Assembly: GCF_025252405.1 (NCBI RefSeq)
Contig: NZ_CP104307.1
Span: forward strand, 4,774,001 to 4,838,000
Reading direction: 5' to 3'
DNA length: 64,000 nt
Source: Flavobacterium sp. TR2
GTDB taxonomy: Bacteria; Bacteroidota; Bacteroidia; Flavobacteriales; Flavobacteriaceae
The translations under genes and the position numbers were made by a program. Below are positions 9,275 through 18,595 of this stretch, piece by piece. How positions within the stretch are numbered: the first letter of the stretch is position 1; each line of letters starts with the position of its first letter. The notes beneath the pieces were generated by a model. The model was not told the DNA's origin and did not search any database. It worked only from the letters and a program-made list of their open reading frames with translations.

Positions 9275-12271
9275 ATGAAAAATCCATTCATAAAAATTAG
9301 TTTATACGCCGCTTTTATATTTCTAATTACCAATTGCGCATCCAAAAAAAACAATGGCGCAACAGATGACAAAAAGGATATTCCTTCAAAAGACACTGTT
9401 GTTTACGTCCAAAAAAATATTTCAGAGAAAAAAACATTTTTCAAAGATTCTGATCAAGAAACGGCTTGGGTTGACAGCATTTACAGCAAAATGACCGTGC
9501 AGGAAAAAATCGGGCAATTGTTTATGGTTTCTGCCTATTCCAACAAAGATTCTGTACACGTAAATCAAATCAGCAAACTGATTGAAGATTATAAAATAGG
9601 AAACGTTATTTTCTTTCAGGGCGGGCCAGTTCGTCAGGCGAAATTAACCAACCTGTATCAGTCAAAAGCAAAAGTGCCTTTAATGATAGGAATCGATGCC
9701 GAGTGGGGATTGGCAATGCGATTAGATTCGACTTATCGTTATCCTTGGAACATGACTTTGGGGGCGATTCAGGATTTAAATTTAATTGAAAATGTGGGAA
9801 GAAATATGGCTGCCGAAAACAAAAGAATCGGTGTCCATTTCAACTTCGCACCTGTTTTGGATATTAATACCAATCCGAAAAACCCAATTATCGGAAACCG
9901 TTCTTTTGGTGAAGATAAAGTAAATGTGAGCGAAAAAGCCATTGCGCTCATGAAAGGAATTCAAGGGAACGGAGTGTTCTGCACAGGAAAGCATTTCCCA
10001 GGACACGGAGACACCTCAACCGATTCGCACCACGCCTTGCCTACCGTTAATTTCTCTAAAGACCGTTTAGAATTAGTAGAATTGTATCCGTACAAAAAAT
10101 TATTCGACGAAGGTCTAGCTTCCGTAATGGTGGCGCACCTTAATATTCCGAGTTTAGAATCACAGCCCAACTGCCCATCTTCTGCTTCTTATAATGTGGT
10201 GACCAATCTGCTTCAAAAAGAATTAGGTTTCAACGGATTGATTTTTACCGATGGTCTGGCAATGAAAGGTGCAGCCAATTTTAAAGGTCCCGGAGATTTG
10301 GAAATAGCAGTAATTTTGGCTGGAAATGACATCTTGCTTTGCCCAGAAAATGTACCTGTTGCGTTTCAGAAATTAGAAGCGGCTTACAATGAAAAAGTAA
10401 TTACAGAAGAACGATTGGCGCATTCGGTTAAAAAAATTCTGCATTATAAGTACAAAGCAGGATTGAACAAATACAAACCGATTGATCTGAATAATTTATA
10501 TAATGATTTGAATCCGTCGCAAAATGACGCTTTGCATTATAAATTGTATGAAAACGCCATTACGGTTTTAAAAAATGAAAAAGAAATTCTTCCGATAAAA
10601 GATTTAAGCGAAAAAATTGCTTACATAAAATTGGGTGAAGACACCAACAGCACTTTTGTTTCTACTTTAAAAAAATATACAGAAATCACAGAAGTAAAAG
10701 ACACCAATCTGGACAGTCTGAATAAGGAATTGAAGAAATTTGACAAGGTAATTATCAGCTACCATAAAGTAAATAAAGCTTGGGAAAAACAAGAATTTAC
10801 CCTGCAAGAAATGCTTTGGCTGAAAGAAATTGCAAAGCACAACAAAGTAATTTTAGACATTTTTGCCAAACCTTATTCCCTTTTATCCATTTCAAATTTT
10901 GATGATATTGAAGGATTAGTGGTTTCCTATCAAAACTCAGACATCAGTCAGGTCGTTTCAGCAGAATTGCTTTTTGGCGCTATTGAAGCCAAAGGAAAAT
11001 TGCCGGTATCAATTAACGATGCTTTTCATGTTAACGATGGTTTGACTACCGAAAAACTAAATCGTCTAGCGTTTACAGCTCCGGAAAATGTGGGCATGAA
11101 TCCTGCTGTTCTATCTAAAATTGATGCTGTGGCGCAAAAAGCGATTGACGGCAAAATGACTCCGGGAATGCAGGTGCTGGTTGCTAGAAAAGGAAACGTT
11201 ATTTTTCAGAAATCGTACGGAGCTCAAACTTACGATAACGGAAAAAAAGTCACAGATACCGATTTATACGATGTTGCTTCGATTTCAAAAATGATTTCGA
11301 CATTGCCAAATGTAATGCAGCTGTACGATAAAAATAAAGTAACGCTTGACACCAAACTAAAAGAGATGGTGCCTTTTTTTGCCAAAACCAACAAAGAAAA
11401 CATCACTTTTAAAGATTTGCTGAACCATTACGCAGGACTTCAGGCATGGATTCCGTTTTACAAAGCAACATTAGACAGCAACAATCAGCCTTCTGAAAAA
11501 TATTATCGAAAAGTAGCAGAAAATGGTTTTACAACAAAAGTAGCCGACAATCTTTACATTCGAAACGATTATCATGACACGATTATGAAAATCATTGCAG
11601 AAAGTCCTGTGGCTGTTAAAAAAGAATACAAATACAGCGATTTTACTTTCATCATTTTAAAAGAATATTTAGAAAGAAAAACACATAAAAAGTTAGAAGA
11701 TTTAAGCAAAGAAAATTTCTACAGCACACTCGGAATGACCAATACGCTTTACAATCCGCTGGACAGATTTGATAAAAGCAGTATTGCTCCAACTGAAATT
11801 GACAATTATTTCAGACATCAGACAATTCAGGGTTATGTGCACGACATGGCTGCCGCGATGGAAGGCGGAGTTGCGGGTCATGCAGGAATTTTTTCTAATG
11901 CGATGGATGTGGCCAAAATGATGCAGCTGTTTTTACAGAAAGGAAATTATGGCGGGATTCAATATTTTTCTCCACAAACTTTTGATGCATTTAATACCTG
12001 CTATTATAAAAACCAAGGTGTTTTAAGAGGCTTAGGTTTTGACAAAAGAGTGCACAAAGGCGGCCCAACCTGCGACTGCGTTTCGGAAGCAAGTTTTGGC
12101 CACACCGGTTTTACAGGAAACATGGCTTGGGCAGATCCAGAAACCGAAATTGTGTACGTATTCCTCTCCAACAGAACCTATCCGGAAATAGTAAACGACG
12201 AAAATAAATTAGCAAAAGGAAAAATCAGAGAAGAGATTCAGCAAATAATTCAAGATGCAATTGTGAAATAA
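9275..12271 (+). CDS. GH3 beta-N-acetylglucosaminidase fused to a serine beta-lactamase-fold domain
   Basis: About 998 residues. I prefer the ATG giving MKNPFIKISL (lipobox LITNCASK) over a GTG 21 bases earlier. Residues about 60-400 form a NagZ-like GH3 domain: KHFPGHGDT at 239-247, DSHHALP with the GH3 His, and the nucleophile D326 in FTDGLAMKG. A Rossmann-like GH3 C-domain follows. Residues about 610-990 are a class C beta-lactamase/esterase-fold domain with SxxK (S669-I-S-K672), YSD and a GHTGFTG motif. The first half should release GlcNAc from peptidoglycan fragments. The second may be a peptidase or esterase acting on the peptide or lactyl part, but its substrate is unknown. Confidence 0.9.
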   Translation: MKNPFIKISLYAAFIFLITNCASKKNNGATDDKKDIPSKDTVVYVQKNISEKKTFFKDSDQETAWVDSIYSKMTVQEKIGQLFMVSAYSNKDSVHVNQISKLIEDYKIGNVIFFQGGPVRQAKLTNLYQSKAKVPLMIGIDAEWGLAMRLDSTYRYPWNMTLGAIQDLNLIENVGRNMAAENKRIGVHFNFAPVLDINTNPKNPIIGNRSFGEDKVNVSEKAIALMKGIQGNGVFCTGKHFPGHGDTSTDSHHALPTVNFSKDRLELVELYPYKKLFDEGLASVMVAHLNIPSLESQPNCPSSASYNVVTNLLQKELGFNGLIFTDGLAMKGAANFKGPGDLEIAVILAGNDILLCPENVPVAFQKLEAAYNEKVITEERLAHSVKKILHYKYKAGLNKYKPIDLNNLYNDLNPSQNDALHYKLYENAITVLKNEKEILPIKDLSEKIAYIKLGEDTNSTFVSTLKKYTEITEVKDTNLDSLNKELKKFDKVIISYHKVNKAWEKQEFTLQEMLWLKEIAKHNKVILDIFAKPYSLLSISNFDDIEGLVVSYQNSDISQVVSAELLFGAIEAKGKLPVSINDAFHVNDGLTTEKLNRLAFTAPENVGMNPAVLSKIDAVAQKAIDGKMTPGMQVLVARKGNVIFQKSYGAQTYDNGKKVTDTDLYDVASISKMISTLPNVMQLYDKNKVTLDTKLKEMVPFFAKTNKENITFKDLLNHYAGLQAWIPFYKATLDSNNQPSEKYYRKVAENGFTTKVADNLYIRNDYHDTIMKIIAESPVAVKKEYKYSDFTFIILKEYLERKTHKKLEDLSKENFYSTLGMTNTLYNPLDRFDKSSIAPTEIDNYFRHQTIQGYVHDMAAAMEGGVAGHAGIFSNAMDVAKMMQLFLQKGNYGGIQYFSPQTFDAFNTCYYKNQGVLRGLGFDKRVHKGGPTCDCVSEASFGHTGFTGNMAWADPETEIVYVFLSNRTYPEIVNDENKLAKGKIREEIQQIIQDAIVK

Positions 12272-12274
12272 AAA

Positions 12275-12388
12275 TTTGAAAACTCAAATTCCAAAATCCA
12301 AATTCTAAAATCTTTCTTCTTGCATCTAACATCAAAAAAATCTAAAATCCAAAATCTTGCTTCTTACATCTTTCATCTTAACAAAAAT
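12275..12388. repeat. Degenerate heptamer tandem repeats
   Basis: The spacer between the GH3 and NagX-like genes reads in a 7-base period: TTCCAAA, ATCCAAA, TTCTAAA, ATCTTTC, TTCTTGC, ATCTAAC, and later AAATCCA, AAATCTT, ACATCTT, TCATCTT. About 15 units fit. It has no credible reading frame and resembles the other heptamer tracts in this window. Confidence 0.7.
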
Positions 12389-12405
12389 CTAAAATAACAA
12401 AGCTA

Positions 12406-13677
12406 ATGCCAAAAGAACGTTTAACCTCACTCGATGTCTTCAGAGGATTTACCATCTTCCTGATGACAATAGTAAATAATCCGGGAAGCTGGTCTTCTAT
12501 TTATCCGCCTTTAGAACACGCCGAATGGCATGGATGCACGCCTACTGACTTAGTTTTCCCGTTTTTTGTTTTTATCATGGGAACCGCGATTCCGTTTGCG
12601 ATGCCTGTAAAACATTTTGATGGAAGTGTTTTCAACAAAATTTTAGTGCGTTCGCTTAGAATTTTCTGTTTAGGATTATTTTTAAGCGTTTTCAGCAGAA
12701 TACATTTATTTGGTCTCGAAGGCATTCCGCTATTAGGATTGAGATTGCTTATTGCATTTGCAGTAGCTTATGCCCTTTTAGGAAACTTTTCGATGAAAGC
12801 AAAAACCATTCTTGCGGTAAGCGTATTTCTAATTCTGATTTCTCTTTCATTCAGCGGATTGGAGCATTTTGAAGACACGCGAATTCCGGGCGTTTTACAG
12901 CGAATTGCGATTGTGTACTTCTTTACTTCGATTTTGTATCTAAAAACAAATTTAAAAACACAGCTGGTAGTTTTAGCCACACTTTTAGTTGGCTATTGGC
13001 TTTTAATGGCTTTTGTTCCCGTTCCCGGATTTGGTCCTGCCAATTTTGATAAAGGAACCAATCTTGCGGCTTGGGTAGACGATACACTTTTGAACGGTCA
13101 TTTATGGGCATCATCTAAAACTTGGGACCCAGAAGGAATCCTGAGCACATTGCCGGCATTTGGAACTGGAATTTTAGGAATGTACATCGGCCAGCTGTTA
13201 AACTTATCTGTTGATAAAATAGAAATCGTAAAAAAGACAGCGATTGCCGGAGTTGTTTTATTAATTGGAGGATTAATCTGGAACCTCTTCTTCCCGATCA
13301 ACAAGTCGCTTTGGACCAGTTCTTATGTTTTATATACAGCTGGAATCGCTACTATTTGTTTAACGCTTTTATACTACATAATCGACATTAAGGGATATAA
13401 AAAATGGAGCAAATTGTTCCTGATTTGGGGCGTAAACCCAATGATTGTCTTTTTCTTTTCTGGAATAATTCCGAGGGTCTTAAGTGCCATTAAAGTGGCA
13501 GATCCTGAAAAAGCAGGTGAAGAAATTGGCTACCAAGCTTACATCTACAATCATGGAATCGTTCCTTGTTTTGAAAATCCGTTAAATGCATCACTCGCTT
13601 ATGCTTTGTCTTATGCCGTTTTCTGGTCGTTTATCCTATGGATTTTCTACAAAAAGAAACTGATTTTTAAAGTGTAA
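12406..13677 (+). CDS. NagX/HGSNAT-like membrane acyltransferase (DUF5009)
   Basis: 423 residues with about 11 transmembrane helices. The N-terminal signature RLTSLDVFRGFTIFLMTIVNNPG, then HAEWHGCTPTDLVFPFFVF, is typical of the heparan-alpha-glucosaminide N-acetyltransferase family; H38 and H42 fall where the human enzyme has its acetyl-carrying His region. The human protein moves acetyl groups from cytosolic acetyl-CoA across a membrane onto glucosamine. Bacterial NagX proteins sit in GlcNAc/chitin loci. Next to peptidoglycan-sugar genes it may re-acetylate de-N-acetylated amino sugars in the periplasm; this is inference. It is the last gene of the same-strand cluster. Confidence 0.85.
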   Translation: MPKERLTSLDVFRGFTIFLMTIVNNPGSWSSIYPPLEHAEWHGCTPTDLVFPFFVFIMGTAIPFAMPVKHFDGSVFNKILVRSLRIFCLGLFLSVFSRIHLFGLEGIPLLGLRLLIAFAVAYALLGNFSMKAKTILAVSVFLILISLSFSGLEHFEDTRIPGVLQRIAIVYFFTSILYLKTNLKTQLVVLATLLVGYWLLMAFVPVPGFGPANFDKGTNLAAWVDDTLLNGHLWASSKTWDPEGILSTLPAFGTGILGMYIGQLLNLSVDKIEIVKKTAIAGVVLLIGGLIWNLFFPINKSLWTSSYVLYTAGIATICLTLLYYIIDIKGYKKWSKLFLIWGVNPMIVFFFSGIIPRVLSAIKVADPEKAGEEIGYQAYIYNHGIVPCFENPLNASLAYALSYAVFWSFILWIFYKKKLIFKV

Positions 13678-13684
13678 ACATTTA

Positions 13685-13825
13685 ATTTTTAGCACATAGA
13701 AACATAGTCTTGCCAGCTTAAAAAGGCGTTTCAGTAATTTAAATAAGATAGATTGTGCAAACTTGTTTTTTTTACCCTCTCTTTTTTTTCGAAACAAAAA
13801 ATATATTTCTATGTGTTAAAAATAA
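13685..13825. repeat. Inverted-repeat intergenic element, copy 2 (about 141 bp)
   Basis: Left arm TTTTTAGCACATAGAAACATAG and right arm TTTCTATGTGTTAAAAA are near-perfect inverted repeats. The inside carries AAAAAGGCGTTTCA, identical in copy 3. It lies just after the NagX-like gene and has no coding capacity. Confidence 0.75.
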
Positions 13826-13875
13826 AATATGCTCTATTTCAGCCGGACTTAATAGTTTGATTTGGTCATCGCTCT

Positions 13876-13937
13876 GATACTGGCTGCAAGATCACTTTTC
13901 TTTTTTCTAAAAATTTTGAGAAAAGCAGTATCTTGCC
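13876..13937. promoter_or_regulatory. Paired inverted half-sites upstream of the MocR-like gene
   Basis: GATACTGGCTGCAAGAT is followed about 32 bases later by GCAGTATCTTGCC. GATACTG/CAGTATC and GCAAGAT/ATCTTGC are inverted matches, with the gap filled by a T/A-rich tract. Position 30 bases before the gene suggests an autoregulatory operator for the GntR-type DNA-binding domain. Binding is inferred. Confidence 0.4.
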
Positions 13938-13967
13938 GTACTAATAAAAAGTGTCAGTTTATAAATT

Positions 13968-15452
13968 ATGGATAGTCCGGTTGAAATTCCTTTTAAAAGC
14001 TTTATTCAGCTAAAACCAGAAGAAAGCACTGCTATTTATCTGCAGCTCGTTTTTGAGTTTATCAAAGCCATACAAACAGGTTTTCTCCCAGAAGGCACCA
14101 AACTTCCCGGCACTAGAATTTTGTGCAAAGTCCTAGCTGTTAACCGAAACACTTTAATTAAAGCCTTTCAGGATTTAGAATCGCAGGGCTGGATTGAAAC
14201 GCTTCCAAATAAAGGCACTTTTATTCTGTCGCAGCAGAAACAAAAAAACAAGGCTGAACTTGCCATTTCAAAAGAACAAAACGCATCTGATGCTGTTGGT
14301 TTTAATTTTCAGCGCTCTACTATTCTTGAAAGCCCCATAGAAAACAGTAATCTGCCATATCAGTTCAATGACGGAATGCCTGATTTGAGATTGGTTCAGA
14401 CCGATGTACTGGCCAGATTGTATGTCTCAAAATTAAAAAGAAGAAAAACGTCAACAACTTACGAACAGATAGAACTTCGTTCGCATTTAAACTTTAAAAC
14501 TCATTTTTCCAATTATTTGAATTTAACTCGCGGAATCCGCATTTCGACCTCCAATCTACTGACCGCAAGCAGTCATGAAATTGCGTTGTATCTGGTTACA
14601 AAAGTGCTCATCGCGCCTGGCGACAAAGTGGCTGTTGCTTCTCCGGGGTATTATATGTCAAATATGACCTTGACCAATACCGGAGCGCAAATTATTTCGA
14701 TTCCTGTAAATGAAGATGGAATTGACACTAAAAAACTGAAAGAAATCTGCGAAACGACTGCCATCAGAGTTTTATACCTAACATCCAACTACCATTATCC
14801 GACCACTATTTTGCTTAGCGCTAAAAAAAGAATCGAAGTGCTGGAATTGGCCACCCAATACGGATTTGTGATTTTAGAAGATGATTACGATTTTGATTTT
14901 CATTACGACAATAATCCTGTTCTGCCTTTAGCCGCTTTCGATTCCAATCAGAAAGTGGTTTACATTGGTTCTTTTGGAAGGTCGCTCCCATCGGGTTTTA
15001 GCTATGGTTTTGTGGCCGCTCCTGCTGAATTTATTAAAGAATTGGAAAAACATCAGAACATTCTTGAACCTAGAATTGACGTCATAAAAGAGCAGGTTTT
15101 AACCGAATGGATTACCGAAGGAGAAGTGCATCGACTGTCTAAAAAAAATAAAAAGACTTACAAAGAACGCCGCGATCATTTTGTTTCTCTTTTAAACGAA
15201 AAACTGAAAGGCAAAATCAAATTTAAGATTCCGCCTCGAGGATTGGCCATTTGGGTCGAATGGTTGGATCATTTTAATCTGGTTCAATTTCAGAAAGAAT
15301 GTGCCAATCATGGCCTGTTTCTGCCAAAAACCATTTTATACCAGACCAAAAATATTACTGCTACGCGTTTAGGCTTTGGACATTTGGAAAAAGAAGAAAT
15401 GGAAAAATCGGTTTCTATTTTGAGTAAATCTCTCGAGATCATCATGCAGTAA
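13968..15452 (+). CDS. MocR-type regulator (GntR HTH + aminotransferase-like domain) lacking the PLP lysine
   Basis: 494 residues. Residues about 15-90 form a GntR winged helix (GTKLPGTRILCKVLAVNRNT, GWIETLPNKGTFIL). Residues about 125-490 resemble a fold-type I aminotransferase: HEIALYLVTKVLIAPGDKVAV, SPGYYMSN, LEDDYDFDFHYDN. MocR proteins normally sense PLP or an amino compound via an SK lysine. Here the equivalent segment is YIGSFGRSLPSGFSYGF, giving R338 (codon AGG), and the usual downstream Arg of the PxxRxGY motif is also changed. A PLP Schiff base therefore seems unlikely. Its target is unknown; the next genes are a small membrane protein and ligD. Confidence 0.88.
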   Translation: MDSPVEIPFKSFIQLKPEESTAIYLQLVFEFIKAIQTGFLPEGTKLPGTRILCKVLAVNRNTLIKAFQDLESQGWIETLPNKGTFILSQQKQKNKAELAISKEQNASDAVGFNFQRSTILESPIENSNLPYQFNDGMPDLRLVQTDVLARLYVSKLKRRKTSTTYEQIELRSHLNFKTHFSNYLNLTRGIRISTSNLLTASSHEIALYLVTKVLIAPGDKVAVASPGYYMSNMTLTNTGAQIISIPVNEDGIDTKKLKEICETTAIRVLYLTSNYHYPTTILLSAKKRIEVLELATQYGFVILEDDYDFDFHYDNNPVLPLAAFDSNQKVVYIGSFGRSLPSGFSYGFVAAPAEFIKELEKHQNILEPRIDVIKEQVLTEWITEGEVHRLSKKNKKTYKERRDHFVSLLNEKLKGKIKFKIPPRGLAIWVEWLDHFNLVQFQKECANHGLFLPKTILYQTKNITATRLGFGHLEKEEMEKSVSILSKSLEIIMQ

Positions 15453-15564
15453 AACCACAACTCATAACACTGATAATTATATAATTACATCTTTTAATCC
15501 TATAACAGGAAAACCCTTTTTGAAAGTAACTTTGAAATAGAGTTTAAATTCAAAAAAGGTGTTT

Positions 15565-16044
15565 ATGATCTATATCATCATACAATTAATTTTAGTTGCC
15601 ATTGGGGCTACATCGGCCATGACTTGGTTTAGTTACGCGATGTCTCAAAACTTTAGAGAATTGTATAAAGAACCTGTTCTATTGAGTTTTGCTCTAAGAA
15701 AAACAAATATCAGCCTTTCTGAAAAATTACAGAAAACATGGGGATGGCTGATACATTATAGTATTGGTTTTCTATTTGTTATGGGATATCACATAGTATG
15801 GGTAAAGAATATTTTACCAATTTCGCCACTCAGTGCGCTTATATTAGGCGTTATCAGTGGTGTAATTGGCATACTCAGCTGGATCTTTATATTTAAAATG
15901 ACCGATCATCAACCCCCAATTGATTTTAAAGGTTATTACATTCAGCTGTTCTTTGCCCATATTATTTTTGCAATTACTGCAACGGCGCTTTACTCTATTA
16001 TACTTAGCATTTTAATACTTCTAAAAGCTTATGTCACTGTCTAA
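15565..16044 (+). CDS. Small integral membrane protein
   Basis: About 159 residues with four hydrophobic segments (IIIQLILVAIGATSAMTWF, LIHYSIGFLFVMGYHIVW, LSALILGVISGVIGILSWIF, FFAHIIFAITATALYSIIL). I chose the ATG six bases after a GTG because AAAAAAGG lies seven bases ahead of it. It looks like small DUF-type membrane proteins of Bacteroidota; I do not recognise the function. Its end overlaps the ligD start by 14 bases, so the two are translationally linked, which may only reflect compact packing. Confidence 0.72.
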   Translation: MIYIIIQLILVAIGATSAMTWFSYAMSQNFRELYKEPVLLSFALRKTNISLSEKLQKTWGWLIHYSIGFLFVMGYHIVWVKNILPISPLSALILGVISGVIGILSWIFIFKMTDHQPPIDFKGYYIQLFFAHIIFAITATALYSIILSILILLKAYVTV

Positions 16045-18595
16045 ATACAACCAGAAAAGAGATTTTAAACAAACTCGCGAGCCGAAAGGAAAAATCGAAA
16101 AATCGGCTAGCGAATTGATTTTTGTCGTGCAGAAACACGCCGCGTCTCACCTTCATTATGACTTTAGGTTAGAAATGGATGGTGTTTTAAAAAGCTGGGC
16201 AGTGCCAAAAGGTCCGTCAATGGATCCAGAAATAAAGCGTCTCGCCATGATGGTCGAGGATCATCCGTACAGCTATAAAGATTTTGAAGGCACAATTCCA
16301 GAAGGAAATTATGGCGCAGGAAATGTAATTGTCTGGGACAACGGAACGTATACTTCTGACGAAAAAACTGATTCTGACGAAAAACAATTGCTGGCCGATC
16401 TGGCAAAAGGCCGCTTGAGTTTTATTTTAAAAGGCAAAAAACTGAAAGGCGAATTTTCATTAGTCAAACTGCACGGAAAACAGGAAAATGCCTGGCTGCT
16501 GATCAAAAAAAATGACAAATATGCTTCTGATGAAGATATTTTAGAAAAAAATAAATCGGTTATTTCTAAAAGAAGTTTGGAACAATTGATTGAAAAAGCT
16601 GAAAAACTGGCTCCAAAAACAGAAGAAAAAACGGCTGAGAAAAAAGCAGTAAAAAAAAAGCCTAATCCGAAAGTTGAAATAGCTGCATTTATAAAACCAA
16701 TGCTTGCCAGCGTACGCGAAAAACCTTTTGATGATGACGAATGGATTTTCGAAAACAAATATGACGGCTACCGAACTATTGCTGTAATCAATGCCCAGCA
16801 GGCAGATTTGTTCAGCAGAAACGAAATTTCTTTTAATGCTAATTTCAAACCCATTGCCGACGAATTAAAACAGATCGATCATACTGTAGTGCTCGATGGA
16901 GAAATTGTAGTGGAAAATGATGCTGGAAGAGCCGATTTTCAATTGCTTCAAAACTACATGAAAACCGGAATCGGGAATCTGAAATATTATGTTTTTGATT
17001 TGTTGAATCTGGATGGAAATCTCATTACCGAATTGTCTCTCTTAGAACGAAAAGAACTGCTTAAAATTCTTTTTAACAAATATCCTTTTTCCAATGTTTT
17101 TTATTCTGAACATACGGTAGGAGACGGAATTAAACAATTTGAAAAAGCCGTTAGGAATAAAACAGAAGGCATAATTGCCAAAAGAGCCGACAGCACTTAT
17201 ACGATAAACCGAAGAAGCGCCAACTGGCTCAAAATAAAAACCGCAAACGAAGAAGAAGCCATAATTATCGGAATTACAGAACCTAAAAATTCGAGAAAAT
17301 ATTTCGGCGCTATTCTCCTTGGCCAATATAATGGCAAGAAACTAGAATATATTGGCAAATGCGGAACAGGTTTTACAGAGGCCATTTTGAAAGATCTTTT
17401 TACACAATTAGAACCTTATTTTACTGACCAATCTCCCCTTGAGGAGAAAATCCACATACGGGATAAAATCCAATGGGTACAGCCAAAAGTGGTTTGTCAG
17501 GTTAAATATTCAGAGTGGACGCAAGATCAGCATTTAAGGCATCCCGTTTACCTCGGAACACGAATGGATAAAAAAGCGAAAGAAGTTCTTTTGTCTTTTA
17601 AAAATGATAGCACAGCACCATCAAACCCAGAAGAAATGACAACAGCGCAAAAAAATAAAGCACAGATTAAAACAGAGAACGATTTTGATCTGAAAATCGG
17701 CAAAACGGTATTGCATCTTACCAATCAGAATAAGGTTTATTTTCCTAAAGACGGCATCACAAAAGGCGATATTATTCAGTATTATGACGAAGTTTCAGAA
17801 CTCATTCTTCCGTATCTGAAAGACCGTCCAGAATCGATGAACCGTTTTCCGAACGGAATTGATTCGCCCAGTTTTTATCAGAAAGATGTTGATGTCGATA
17901 AAATTCCGAAATGGCTTAAAACAAAAAAAATCTTCTCAGAATCCAACAATGCCGATATCGATTATCTCATCTGCAACAACAAAGAGACCTTGCTTTATAT
18001 GGCAAATTTAGGCTGCATAGAAATGAATCCGTGGAATTCGACCATCAAACATATTCAGAATCCTGATTGGCTGGTAATCGATCTAGATCCTGCAAAAGAT
18101 GATTTTAAACAAGTCGTAAAAACTGCTTTGATGGTAAAAGAAGTTTTGGACGAATTGGAAACCGAATGCCTGTGCAAAACTTCAGGCGCTTCGGGGCTGC
18201 ACATTTACATTCCGCTAGGTGCACAGTACGATTATGATTCTATAAAAATTCTCGGTGAATTAATTGCAAAAGAAGTGCAATCTAGACTTCCCGATATTAC
18301 TACAGTTGATAGAAGCATTAAAAAGAGAAACAGCAAATTGTATATCGATTTTTTGCAAAACCGACGCGGGCAAACTTTGGCGGCGCCGTATTCTGTTCGC
18401 CCAAAACCTGGTGCTACAGTTTCTACACCTTTGGAATGGAGTGAAGTGAATGAAAAACTGCATCCGTCGCAATTTACCATCAAAAATGCATTAAAGCGTT
18501 TTGAGAAAAAAGGCGATTTATGGAAACCTGTTTTATCAAAAGGCGCCAATATTAAAAAGATTATTCACAAACTAGAAAATAGTCCGAGCAGTTAA
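16031..18595 (+). CDS. ligD: ATP-dependent DNA ligase D (end-joining ligase/polymerase)
   Basis: 854 residues in the order phosphoesterase-ligase-polymerase, as in Pseudomonas LigD. Residues about 25-165 are the 3'-phosphoesterase ([20 protein letters not shown]). A Lys/Glu-rich linker near 190-220 leads to the ligase, whose nucleotidyl lysine is K243 in ENKYDGYR; motif IV-like EGIIAKR and the OB-fold follow. Residues about 560-850 are the primase-like polymerase with DLDPAKDDF. With Ku it repairs double-strand breaks by non-homologous end joining. ku converges on it and the stops overlap in the sequence TTAA. Confidence 0.97.
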   Translation: MSLSKYNQKRDFKQTREPKGKIEKSASELIFVVQKHAASHLHYDFRLEMDGVLKSWAVPKGPSMDPEIKRLAMMVEDHPYSYKDFEGTIPEGNYGAGNVIVWDNGTYTSDEKTDSDEKQLLADLAKGRLSFILKGKKLKGEFSLVKLHGKQENAWLLIKKNDKYASDEDILEKNKSVISKRSLEQLIEKAEKLAPKTEEKTAEKKAVKKKPNPKVEIAAFIKPMLASVREKPFDDDEWIFENKYDGYRTIAVINAQQADLFSRNEISFNANFKPIADELKQIDHTVVLDGEIVVENDAGRADFQLLQNYMKTGIGNLKYYVFDLLNLDGNLITELSLLERKELLKILFNKYPFSNVFYSEHTVGDGIKQFEKAVRNKTEGIIAKRADSTYTINRRSANWLKIKTANEEEAIIIGITEPKNSRKYFGAILLGQYNGKKLEYIGKCGTGFTEAILKDLFTQLEPYFTDQSPLEEKIHIRDKIQWVQPKVVCQVKYSEWTQDQHLRHPVYLGTRMDKKAKEVLLSFKNDSTAPSNPEEMTTAQKNKAQIKTENDFDLKIGKTVLHLTNQNKVYFPKDGITKGDIIQYYDEVSELILPYLKDRPESMNRFPNGIDSPSFYQKDVDVDKIPKWLKTKKIFSESNNADIDYLICNNKETLLYMANLGCIEMNPWNSTIKHIQNPDWLVIDLDPAKDDFKQVVKTALMVKEVLDELETECLCKTSGASGLHIYIPLGAQYDYDSIKILGELIAKEVQSRLPDITTVDRSIKKRNSKLYIDFLQNRRGQTLAAPYSVRPKPGATVSTPLEWSEVNEKLHPSQFTIKNALKRFEKKGDLWKPVLSKGANIKKIIHKLENSPSS

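Noticed and set aside
16309..16758. Long minus-strand frame inside ligD (149 codons)
   Set aside because: Phe/Ser-rich antisense of the Lys/Glu-rich linker of LigD; no start signal or homology features.
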